Below are positions 26,685 to 34,294 of a stretch of DNA of 64,000 nt, one piece after another. The translations under genes and the position numbers were made by a program. Under the pieces are notes generated by a model. It was not told the DNA's origin. It saw only the letters and a program-made list of their open reading frames with translations, and did not search any database. The stretch's first letter is position 1. The number at the start of each line of letters is the position of its first letter. This stretch comes from Micromonospora arida (GTDB lineage Bacteria > Actinomycetota > Actinomycetes > Mycobacteriales > Micromonosporaceae), in the NCBI RefSeq assembly GCF_003857035.1, contig NZ_QGSY01000159.1:34075-98074 (forward strand), in the 5' to 3' direction.

Positions 26685-27161
26685 ATGGACTGGGCCGGAT
26701 GGGCGTTGTTCGGGTTGGTCGCCACCGCGGTGCTGACCGCAGCGCTGATCACCGCTCAACTGGCCGGCCTCACCCGCCTCGACTTTCCCCTGGTACTCGG
26801 GACATTCGTCACCGAGGACCCCGACCGGGCCCGAGTCGTCGGGTTTTTCATCCACCTCTGCGCCGGTCAGGGCTTCGCTCTCGGCTACGCGGCCACGTTC
26901 GCCCTGCTGCACCGCGCCACCTGGTGGATCGGTGCCCTGCTCGGGACCGTCCACGTCGGAATCGCGCTGACGGTCCTCCTGCCGCTGCTTCCGGGGGTCC
27001 ACCCGCGCATGGCCTCCCAACGGGCAGGTCCGGCCAGCACGGCCGTGCTGGAGCCGCCCGGCCTGTTCGGCGTCAACTACGGCATCCAGACTCCAGCGGT
27101 CGTGGCTGTCGTGCACGTCTTCTACGGGGTGGTCCTCGGGCTGCTCCTTCGGGCCCACTGA
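26685..27161 (+). CDS. Four-TM membrane protein of unknown function
   Basis: The 158-residue protein is almost entirely membrane-embedded, with hydrophobic segments at about 5-27, 50-72, 78-97 and 133-155, and a hydrophilic loop between the third and fourth (residues 100-132) containing 'HPRMASQRAGPAST'. Several residues are notable, such as the histidines in 'FIHLCAGQG' and 'GTVHVGIA'. No family was recognised. The ATG is preceded by a weak ribosome site, and initiation may depend on a short upstream frame. It lies 34 bases upstream of the GH15 gene and is probably cotranscribed with it. Confidence 0.75.
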   Translation: MDWAGWALFGLVATAVLTAALITAQLAGLTRLDFPLVLGTFVTEDPDRARVVGFFIHLCAGQGFALGYAATFALLHRATWWIGALLGTVHVGIALTVLLPLLPGVHPRMASQRAGPASTAVLEPPGLFGVNYGIQTPAVVAVVHVFYGVVLGLLLRAH

Positions 27162-27195
27162 CCCGCGTCCCGCCACTCGTCAGGAAGCGATCACC

Positions 27196-29010
27196 ATGAC
27201 CGGTGGATACGACAGGACGCGTCCCCGGCCCCCGGCGCCGATCAGCGACTACGGGCTGCTGAGTGACACCCGCACCGCGGCTCTCGTCGACGGTGACGGC
27301 GGGATCGACTGGCTCTGCGTACCCCGCTTCGACGGCGAGCCCCTGTTCGGCCGGCTGGTCGGTGGCCCCGATGCGGGGACGTTCCGGCTCGGCCCGGCCC
27401 GACCGGCCACGGTCGTCGAACGGCGCTACCGGCGGCACACCGCCACCCTGGAGACGACGTGGGAGGTACGCGGCGGACGGCTCACCCTCACCGAGGGGAT
27501 GGTGGCCGAGGTCAGCGGTCGCCTGCTGCCCACGACACTGATCGTGCGGCGCCTGTCGACCGATGATTCGGCGGTCGACGCCGTCGTCGAGTTCGACCCC
27601 CGCTTCGGTGTGCGGCACCGCCGGCCACGGGTCCAGCACCGCCGCCAGGCGCTGGTGTGTCAGTGGGGGTCGCTGGCGGTCTCCCTGGGCAGCGCGCCGC
27701 GGCTCTCCATCGAGCCAGGCCGCCCCACCTCGATCACGGTCAGCCCGGGCCGTCCGGTCACCCTCGTGCTTGCCGTGGCGCACCGGGAACCGCTGATCCA
27801 CGTCGACCCGGCAGCGGCCTGGGACCTCCTGACCGAGGACGAGGACCGCTGGCGGGACTGGACTGCGGAGATCGACCTGTCACTGCCTTTCCGGGAACAC
27901 GTCGTTCGAAGCCTGCTGACCCTGCGGCTACTGACCTACTCGCCCTCACGAGCCCCGGTGGCCGCACCCACCACGTCTCTGCCGGAGGATCCCGGTGGGG
28001 TACGGAACTGGGACTACCGCTATGTCTGGCCCCGCGACGCCAGCATCGGCGTCAGCGCCTTCCTCAGCGTCGGCAAGCCCGAGGAGGCACAGGGTTTCCT
28101 CGCCTGGCTGCTGCACGCCAGCCGGCTACAGCGGCCACGCCTACCGGCGCTGCTCACCCTTCACGGCCGCCGGGTGCCCGCCGAACGTGACCTGCCCGGC
28201 TGGCCGGGCTATCTCGGCAGCGTCCCGGTACGGGTCGGCAACGGCGCCGCCGGGCAACACCAACTCGACGGCTACGGCTGGGTGATCGACGCCGCCTGGG
28301 CGTTCGTGCGGGCCGGGCACCGTCTCTACACCGAGACATGGCGGGCGATGCGCGGCTTCGCCGACATCGTCGCCCGTTACTGGCAGGAGCCCGACGCCGG
28401 CATCTGGGAGGTACGCGAACCCGCCCAACACGTGCATTCCAAGCTCATGGGGTGGCTCGCCCTGGATCGAGCCCTGCGCATCGCCGACACCCACCCCCTG
28501 TCCGGCCGCCGACGTCGACGTTGGCAGGAAGCACGAGATGCCATCGCCGACGAGGTACGGACATCCGGCTTCAACCCGACGGCGGGCAGTTACGTCCGCA
28601 GCTACGGCTCCGATGCCTTCGACGCGGCTCTGCTCGTCCTGCCGCTGCTGGACATGGACAGCGTCGAGTCGCCCCGGGTACAGGGCACCATCAACGCCAT
28701 TCGGGACCGGCTCTCCGCCGGCGGTCCGCTGCTCTACCGCTATCCGCCGGGAAGTGACGGCTTCCACGGCACTGAGGGCGCATTCCTGCCGTGCTCGTTC
28801 TGGCTGGTGCAGGCCCTCGCCCGCACCGGGCGCCGCACCGAGGCGGTCGAACTGTTCCAGTCCATGCTCGACCACGCCAGCCCACTCGGGCTCTACGCCG
28901 AAGAGTTGGACCCGGCGACCGGCGCTCACCTCGGCAACTACCCCCAGACACTGACCCACGCGGCACTCGTTCAGGCCGCGCTCGCCATTCGCGACGCCTC
29001 CGCTGGCTAG
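27196..29010 (+). CDS. Glycoside hydrolase family 15 protein (glucoamylase/trehalase-like)
   Basis: The 604-residue protein starts at ATG 27196 with AGGAAG upstream. It opens with the 'ISDYGLLSDTRTAALVDGDGGIDWLC' region typical of bacterial GH15 enzymes, then a beta-sandwich domain and an (alpha/alpha)6 barrel. Landmarks are 'NWDYRYVWPRDAS' and the acid-catalyst glutamate in 'PDAGIWEVRE', with the second catalytic glutamate in 'GLYAEELDP'. No signal peptide is present, so it acts in the cytosol. Relatives from actinobacteria hydrolyse trehalose or short alpha-glucans. The membrane protein upstream is probably cotranscribed. Confidence 0.92.
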   Translation: MTGGYDRTRPRPPAPISDYGLLSDTRTAALVDGDGGIDWLCVPRFDGEPLFGRLVGGPDAGTFRLGPARPATVVERRYRRHTATLETTWEVRGGRLTLTEGMVAEVSGRLLPTTLIVRRLSTDDSAVDAVVEFDPRFGVRHRRPRVQHRRQALVCQWGSLAVSLGSAPRLSIEPGRPTSITVSPGRPVTLVLAVAHREPLIHVDPAAAWDLLTEDEDRWRDWTAEIDLSLPFREHVVRSLLTLRLLTYSPSRAPVAAPTTSLPEDPGGVRNWDYRYVWPRDASIGVSAFLSVGKPEEAQGFLAWLLHASRLQRPRLPALLTLHGRRVPAERDLPGWPGYLGSVPVRVGNGAAGQHQLDGYGWVIDAAWAFVRAGHRLYTETWRAMRGFADIVARYWQEPDAGIWEVREPAQHVHSKLMGWLALDRALRIADTHPLSGRRRRRWQEARDAIADEVRTSGFNPTAGSYVRSYGSDAFDAALLVLPLLDMDSVESPRVQGTINAIRDRLSAGGPLLYRYPPGSDGFHGTEGAFLPCSFWLVQALARTGRRTEAVELFQSMLDHASPLGLYAEELDPATGAHLGNYPQTLTHAALVQAALAIRDASAG

Positions 29011-29068
29011 GTTGGCAGACCCCGCCACCGCTGGACCTTTGTGACCACTCAGGGCGCGCGTCATCCGC

Positions 29069-30556
29069 TCACTGACGGCTCTCCCTTATCTTCGGCAACA
29101 GCGTGCCGTCGTCACACCGCGCCTTGATCTCGCTCTTGTTGTCTGCGGACAGCAGCACCACCTGGATCTCCTTGATGGGCCCGGCGTTGTAATCCTTGAG
29201 GCGGTAGCCGGGGGCAGGAGCGACGTCTACGACGCGAGCCTGATCGCCGGTGCAGAGCACAGTCACCACGCCACCGAGTGCCCGAAGGGGTGTACCTGGC
29301 TTCGAGGAGGTCGGCGCCGACGCGGCACTGGACGGCCGCGTCGGCTGTTCGGCACTGGGTGGGGTTGCAGGGCCAGGGCCGGCCGTCGGACCGGCTCTGG
29401 CGGTCGGTTCAGCCGGCCCAACCGGAACGGTCACCGTGCGGCTTGGTCGCGAGACTGGTGCGGGCTCCGCGGACGTCTGCCAGGGAGCGGGTGCCTCAGT
29501 GGCAGACACATCGAAGGCGGCGCCGGGCGGGGTGGCACCGTCACGTGTGGCGACCCCGCCCGATCTGCCATCGACAGGTACGAACTGGGGGAGCAAGAGC
29601 GAAATGGTCCCTGCCGTCACCACGAGAACGGGTATCAACACGGCGTTTGGGATGCGGCGACGCCGACCGGCGGCGGTCGGGGCCGACACGGGCGAGACGG
29701 GTGGTCGCTGCGTCGCCTGTTTCACCCGCCGTTCGGCGTCATCGGTCAGACCGTGCAGGGCCGTGGCCACCTCCGCGGCGTCCGGCCGATCCGCGGGATC
29801 CCTGGCGAGGCAACGGTCGAGGAGGCGATGAACCTCGGGTGACACTCCCTCGATGTCAGGCAGCGGTGCCGGATCGACGTACACGTGAGCGGTCAACATC
29901 TGCGTGGGGGTCTCCGCCGACCAAGGCAGCTCATTGGTCAGCGTTCGGTACAGCAACAGTCCGAGCGCGTAGACGTCGGAGGCAGGCAGGACATTGCCAC
30001 CGGCGAGCCGTTCGGGCGCGAGGTATGCCGCGGTGCCCAACAGCTGTCCGTCCGCCTCCAGCTCCGGCCGACCGACAGTGGTGGCGATACCGAAATCGAC
30101 CACCTTCACCCCGGCCGGTGTCAGCATCACGTTGGACGGCTTGATGTCCCGGTGCACCAGCTGACGTTCGTGCGCGGCGGCGAGCGCCTCGGCGACCTGC
30201 GCGCACGTCCGCATCGCGGCGGCCGGCGGCAGTGGACCGGCGGCAAGTCGCTGGGACAGGGTCTGGCCGGGCAGCAGTTCCATCACCACATACGAGACCT
30301 GGCGGCCTGCGGCATCGGTGTGCTCGCCATAGTCGTACACACTCGTCACGTGCGGGTGCCAGAGGCCGGCTGCGGCCCGGGCCTCTGCATGGATGCGTTG
30401 TTGTGCGCCCCGGGCGGTAGCTTGCGCGCCGGCCAGGACCTTGACGGCCACCGCGCGTTCGAGGACCCGGTCCCACGCCCGCCAAACGGCCGACATGCCA
30501 CCAGTTCCGAGAGGGCTCTCGACCTGATACCTGTCGTCCAATAGATCACCGACCAT
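29069..30556 (-). CDS. Receptor-like Ser/Thr protein kinase (PknB type)
   Basis: The 495-residue protein is read from ATG 30556 at the family-typical 'MVGDLLDDRYQVESPLGTGGMSAV' start. The kinase domain (about residues 8-265) has the glycine-rich loop, the VAIK-type lysine (AVAVKVL), the catalytic loop HRDIKPSNVML and DFG (VVDFGIAT). A single membrane segment (NAVLIPVLVVTAGTISLLL, about residue 300) is followed by a Thr/Pro/Ser/Ala-rich extracellular linker and a small C-terminal domain of about 75 residues. This last domain has two cysteines (VLCTG, KARCDD) and ends 'LLPKIRESRQ'. It would phosphorylate Ser/Thr on cytosolic proteins in response to an outside signal. No partner phosphatase is nearby. 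Confidence 0.93.
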   Translation of the reverse strand: MVGDLLDDRYQVESPLGTGGMSAVWRAWDRVLERAVAVKVLAGAQATARGAQQRIHAEARAAAGLWHPHVTSVYDYGEHTDAAGRQVSYVVMELLPGQTLSQRLAAGPLPPAAAMRTCAQVAEALAAAHERQLVHRDIKPSNVMLTPAGVKVVDFGIATTVGRPELEADGQLLGTAAYLAPERLAGGNVLPASDVYALGLLLYRTLTNELPWSAETPTQMLTAHVYVDPAPLPDIEGVSPEVHRLLDRCLARDPADRPDAAEVATALHGLTDDAERRVKQATQRPPVSPVSAPTAAGRRRRIPNAVLIPVLVVTAGTISLLLPQFVPVDGRSGGVATRDGATPPGAAFDVSATEAPAPWQTSAEPAPVSRPSRTVTVPVGPAEPTARAGPTAGPGPATPPSAEQPTRPSSAASAPTSSKPGTPLRALGGVVTVLCTGDQARVVDVAPAPGYRLKDYNAGPIKEIQVVLLSADNKSEIKARCDDGTLLPKIRESRQ

Positions 30557-30743
30557 CACTGGGACAGCTTGCCAGATTGGACCCGCAGCGGCATGGCGGT
30601 CTAATCCGATGCTGGTCACCGGCCCATCCCCTCGGCTCTACCCGCCTCATCGCCCGGCGCACCTGACCGGACCGATGAGAGCGGCGGTAAGGGCCGGCCG
30701 TGCTCGGCCGGCACTTCGGTGTGCGGTGGGGGAGAATCGGTTC

Positions 30744-31241
30744 ATGTTTGTCATCAAGGAGCGGTTCTTCTCGATCGGCGACGACTTCGACGTGCTCGAC
30801 GAGCACGGGGCCAAGGTCTTCCATGTCGACGGCAAGGTGTTCAGCGTCCGCAACAAGGTCGTCATCGAGGACGCGTCCGGCCACGAGGTCGCCACGCTGC
30901 ACCGGCACCTGGTGGCGCTGCGTCCCACGTACGAGATCCGGATCGGCGGCGAGAAGGCCGCAGAGGTCCGCAAGAAGATGCTCACGCCGTTCCGCGACAA
31001 GTTCACCATCGACGTGCCAGGGCCCGACGACCTGGAGATGAAGGGTGACCTGCTCGACCACGAGTACGTGATCGAACGCGGCGGCACCGAGGTGGCCTCG
31101 GTCTCCAAGCGGTGGCTGACGATCCGGGACACCTACGCCGTGCAGGTCACCGCCGGCGTCGACCCGCTGCTCATCATCGGCAGCGTCCTCGCCCTCGACC
31201 TGGCCATGAACCGCGACAAGAAGAAGGGCGACGACAACTGA
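30744..31241 (+). CDS. LURP-one-related / scramblase-like (Tubby fold) protein
   Basis: The 165-residue protein begins at ATG 30744 after GGGGGAG. The whole length matches the LURP-one/Tubby-C fold common in actinobacteria: 'VIKERFFSIGDDFDVLDEHG', 'VFHVDGKVFSVRNKV', 'YEIRIGG' and a final helix 'DPLLIIGSVLALDLAMNRDKK' packed in the barrel. No signal peptide. The fold binds lipids in tubby and scramblase proteins, but bacterial functions are not established. It lies divergently from the Ser/Thr kinase with about 190 bases between starts; the two may share regulation, but no link is shown. Confidence 0.85.
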   Translation: MFVIKERFFSIGDDFDVLDEHGAKVFHVDGKVFSVRNKVVIEDASGHEVATLHRHLVALRPTYEIRIGGEKAAEVRKKMLTPFRDKFTIDVPGPDDLEMKGDLLDHEYVIERGGTEVASVSKRWLTIRDTYAVQVTAGVDPLLIIGSVLALDLAMNRDKKKGDDN

Positions 31242-31349
31242 TCCCCTGAGCGGCAGCCGCATTGCTCGGGCTCGTGGCCAGGATGGTCTGACCCGTTCCT
31301 ACGCCGCGAACAGTCCGTAACCAGGCTGGGGCAGGAGTAGCCGGCTGCG

Positions 31350-32699
31350 TTACTGGCTGTGGGGCCGGATGTTGTGGTTGAGGTGGAACACGTTGCGTGG
31401 GTCCCAGATCGTCTTGAGCGCGGTGAGCCTGGCGAGCTTGGCGGTCGGGTATGCGCGGCGTACCCCGCGTTGCCCCTCGTCGGCGGCGAGCGAGTTGACG
31501 TAGACGCCGTCGGCGTACGGGTCGAGCGCGGCTGCGGCACTGCGAGCCGCCGCCATCCGGATGTCGTCTTCGGATGGCGCGGTCCAGCGAGAGCCGGCGC
31601 CGAACTCGAACATGGTGCCGCGGTGGCTGAACGCGGCGTCGGCGTCCGCGACGTCGGCGATGGCGCCGCCGTGCGCCTGTAGGCCGACGTTGGCCAGGTG
31701 GGCGCCGGTGTGCAGGTCCGACGCGCCGCGCAGCAGGAACGCCTCGATCGCGGCGGTGGGGAACTGCCGCAGGTAGTGCGCACTGGAGTACCGGCGGTAG
31801 GCGTGGCCGCCGACGGTGTCGTCGCGTTGCTGCAGTTCCAGGTACGACGGCGTGCTGACCCGTTCGGCGACCGGGCGGCCGAGCGCGCGCAGTGCCGGTA
31901 GCAACCGGTGACCCTGTGCCGGGTCGCCGACCCATACGAAGCCGACGGTGGCGAGAGGGCCCCTGGCCGTGCTGTGGACGTCGGCGGTGAAGGTCGCCTG
32001 CCGGGGTGCGACGGCGTTGAGGTCCCGCCAGCCTTCGAGCACCGGTACGGCGTCCTCGGCGCGGAAGTCGAACTCGGCGACCAGGGTCCGCGTTCCGGTG
32101 TGGTGCAGTCGAAAATCGAAGTCGGTGACGATGCCGAAGTTGCCGCCCCCACCGCGCAGGCCCCAGTAGAGGTCGGGGTTCTCGGTTCGGCTCGCGGTCA
32201 CCACCTCCCCGTCCGCGGTGACCATCGTGTAGGAGATGACGTTGTCACAGGCCAACCCGTGTTGGCGGGCGAGCCAGCCCATACCGCCGCCGAGGGTCAG
32301 GCCGCCGACCCCGGTGTGCGAGACGTTGCCGGCGGTCGTGGCGAGGCCGTACGGCTGCGACGCCCGGTCGAGTGCGCCGAGCAGCGCGCCGCCCTGGACC
32401 CGGGCCCGTCGCCGGATCGGGTCGACCCGAACGCCGTTCAACGGGGTCAGGTCGATCATCAGGCCGTTCGCGGGGACGGCGAGGCCGGCCACGTTGTGCC
32501 CGCCGCAGCGTACCCCGATCTCCAGGTCGAGTTCGCGGGCCAGGCGCACCGCGGCCACCACGTCGGCGACGCTCGCGACCTGCACGATCATCCGCGGGCG
32601 CCGGTCGATCATGGCGTTCCAGACGGTGCGGGCCGCGTCGTAACCCGGATCACCCGGGGTGAGGAGGCGGCCGTCGAAGCGGGGACTGGTCGTCGTCAT
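31350..32699 (-). CDS. FAD-binding oxidoreductase of the berberine bridge enzyme (BBE) family
   Basis: The 449-residue enzyme has the PCMH FAD-binding domain with the flavin-linking histidine in 'RCGGHNVAG', the 'TTAGNVSHTGVGGLTLGGGMGWL' region, a cysteine in 'HGLACDN' (possible second covalent link) and a glycine-rich 'GLRGGGGNFGIV'. The C-terminal BBE segment ends 'WDPRNVFHLNHNI'. No signal peptide is present. Family members oxidise sugars, alkaloids or polyketides with oxygen; the substrate is unknown. The gene is divergent from a MocR-type regulator with only 47 bases between them, which strongly suggests that regulator controls it. Confidence 0.92.
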   Translation of the reverse strand: MTTTSPRFDGRLLTPGDPGYDAARTVWNAMIDRRPRMIVQVASVADVVAAVRLARELDLEIGVRCGGHNVAGLAVPANGLMIDLTPLNGVRVDPIRRRARVQGGALLGALDRASQPYGLATTAGNVSHTGVGGLTLGGGMGWLARQHGLACDNVISYTMVTADGEVVTASRTENPDLYWGLRGGGGNFGIVTDFDFRLHHTGTRTLVAEFDFRAEDAVPVLEGWRDLNAVAPRQATFTADVHSTARGPLATVGFVWVGDPAQGHRLLPALRALGRPVAERVSTPSYLELQQRDDTVGGHAYRRYSSAHYLRQFPTAAIEAFLLRGASDLHTGAHLANVGLQAHGGAIADVADADAAFSHRGTMFEFGAGSRWTAPSEDDIRMAAARSAAAALDPYADGVYVNSLAADEGQRGVRRAYPTAKLARLTALKTIWDPRNVFHLNHNIRPHSQ

Positions 32700-32715
32700 A
32701 CGTCTGAGCCTGACG

Positions 32716-32746
32716 GAAATCGGTACACCCGGTAAGGTCCGATTTC
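32716..32746. promoter_or_regulatory. Inverted repeat GAAATCGG-N15-CCGATTTC in the MocR/BBE divergent promoter
   Basis: Arms 32716-32723 and 32739-32746 are exact reverse complements; the right arm ends at the ATG of the regulator gene. Inside lies a short direct repeat, GGTACAC (32722) and GGTAAGG (32731). MocR regulators often use direct or inverted repeats. The site would control both divergent genes. Confidence 0.5.
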
Positions 32747-34171
32747 ATGGGCCGTACCAGGACCAATTCGAGTACGGCGGAGGACCTGCTCATCCATGTC
32801 GACCGGTCCGCGGCCGAACCGCTGCACCGGCAGATTGCCGCCTCGATCCGGGACATCATCCGGGCCGGCCGGTTGCGTCTCGGGACGTCCCTGCCGCCCA
32901 CCCGCACCATCGCAGCCGATCTGGGAGTCTCACGCGGCGTCGTGGTCGAGGCCTACCAGCAACTCGTCGCCGAGGGCTACCTCACCAGTCGGGCGGGCGG
33001 CTACACCCAGGTCGCGGTCGAGTCGGCTCCTCCGTCGGCGGGTCGGCGCGGCGGGGATCGGCCGGCGGCCCGGATCGACTTCGGGTACGGCCGCACCGAC
33101 GTGTCGTCATTCCCCCGGGCCGCCTGGCTGCGTTCGGTGCGAACGGTCCTCACGACCACGCCGAACGAACGCTTCGCCTACCTCGACGGCCGTGGCGTAC
33201 CCGAACTGCACGCAGCCCTGATCGACTACCTCAGCCGGGTCCGCGGCACATCGGCCCGCCCGGAGAACGTCGTGATCTGCAGTGGCTACGGTCAAGGCGT
33301 CGCGCTGATACTCCAGGTGCTCGCGGCGCGCGGCGCCCGCAGGGTGGCCGTCGAGGACCCATCCGCGGACGACGACGCCCGCCTCGTCGCGGCCGCCCTC
33401 GGCCTTGACGTGATCGGCGTCCCGGTCGGGCCGGACGGCATCCTCGTCGAGAAGCTCGAGCGGGCCGACGCGGACGCCGTCGTGCTGACGCCCTCGCACC
33501 AGTGGCCCACCGGCGGCGTCCTGTCGGCCACGGCGCGGGCCCGGATCATCGGCTGGGCGCAGCATCGCGGCGCCGTGGTGATCGAGGACGACTACGACGC
33601 GGAGTACCGTTACGACCGCTCGCCGGTCGGCGCCATGCAGGGGCTGGCACCCGACTCCGTCGTCTACTGCGGCACAGCCAGCAAGACCCTGGCGCCAGGG
33701 CTGCGTCTCGGGTGGCTGCTTGCGCCGTCACACCTGGTCGACGACATCACGGCCGCCAAGGTACGGGCCGACCGCGGGTCTGCCGTCATCGACCAGCTGA
33801 CCTTCGCCGACTTCCTCACCCGCGGCGAATTCGACCGACACCTACGGCGCATGCGCCCGGTCTACCGCCGCCGCCGCGACGCACTCCTGGCCGCGCTGCG
33901 TGCACGCCTGCCCGACCTGGAACCGGTCGGTGTCGCGGCGGGCCAACACGTCGTCACCTGGCTCCCGCACGACCTCGACGAGGCCCTGGTCGTGGCTGCC
34001 GCCGCCCGGCGCGGACTGGGCGTGCAAGGCGTCTCCCGGTACCGACTCAGCCCCGCCGGACCCGGCGGGCTGATCTTCGGCTACGCGACCCTCACCGAAC
34101 GCTTGATCACCGAGGGAGTGGAAGCCCTTGCCGACGCGGTCGCAGAGGTCCGAGCGCAGATCTGCCGCTGA
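32747..34171 (+). CDS. MocR/PdxR-type regulator (GntR DNA-binding plus aminotransferase domain)
   Basis: The 474-residue protein has an N-terminal GntR winged helix-turn-helix (LHRQIAASIRDIIRAGRL ... LPPTRTIAADLGVSRG ... YLTSRAGG) followed from about residue 110 by a fold-type I aminotransferase-like domain. The PLP-binding lysine is in 'TASKTLAPGLRLG'; an Asp-Asp-Tyr-(Asp/Glu) element 'EDDYDAEYRYD' precedes it. Members use PLP as a cofactor-effector to regulate vitamin B6, aminobutyrate or other metabolism. Here the BBE flavoenzyme is divergent and is the likely target; the inverted repeat in the 47-base gap is a candidate operator overlapping the start of this gene. Confidence 0.93.
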   Translation: MGRTRTNSSTAEDLLIHVDRSAAEPLHRQIAASIRDIIRAGRLRLGTSLPPTRTIAADLGVSRGVVVEAYQQLVAEGYLTSRAGGYTQVAVESAPPSAGRRGGDRPAARIDFGYGRTDVSSFPRAAWLRSVRTVLTTTPNERFAYLDGRGVPELHAALIDYLSRVRGTSARPENVVICSGYGQGVALILQVLAARGARRVAVEDPSADDDARLVAAALGLDVIGVPVGPDGILVEKLERADADAVVLTPSHQWPTGGVLSATARARIIGWAQHRGAVVIEDDYDAEYRYDRSPVGAMQGLAPDSVVYCGTASKTLAPGLRLGWLLAPSHLVDDITAAKVRADRGSAVIDQLTFADFLTRGEFDRHLRRMRPVYRRRRDALLAALRARLPDLEPVGVAAGQHVVTWLPHDLDEALVVAAAARRGLGVQGVSRYRLSPAGPGGLIFGYATLTERLITEGVEALADAVAEVRAQICR

Positions 34172-34214
34172 TGGCACCCGAGCACGCCACGGGTCTGGCC
34201 CGGAGGGCTGCTCG

Positions 34215-34262
34215 AGGCCGGAGGGGGCCGGGGTGCCGCTGCGCCCCGGCCCCCTCCGGCCT
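34215..34262. terminator. Bidirectional 19-bp hairpin terminator
   Basis: Arms 34215-34233 (AGGCCGGAGGGGGCCGGGG) and 34244-34262 are perfect reverse complements with a 10-base loop. The hairpin lies between two genes that converge (regulator ending at 34171, glucanase ending at 34295) and would stop transcription from both. Confidence 0.85.
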
Positions 34263-34294
34263 ACTCCGTCGGTACGGAGTAGGGATCTCTCAGG

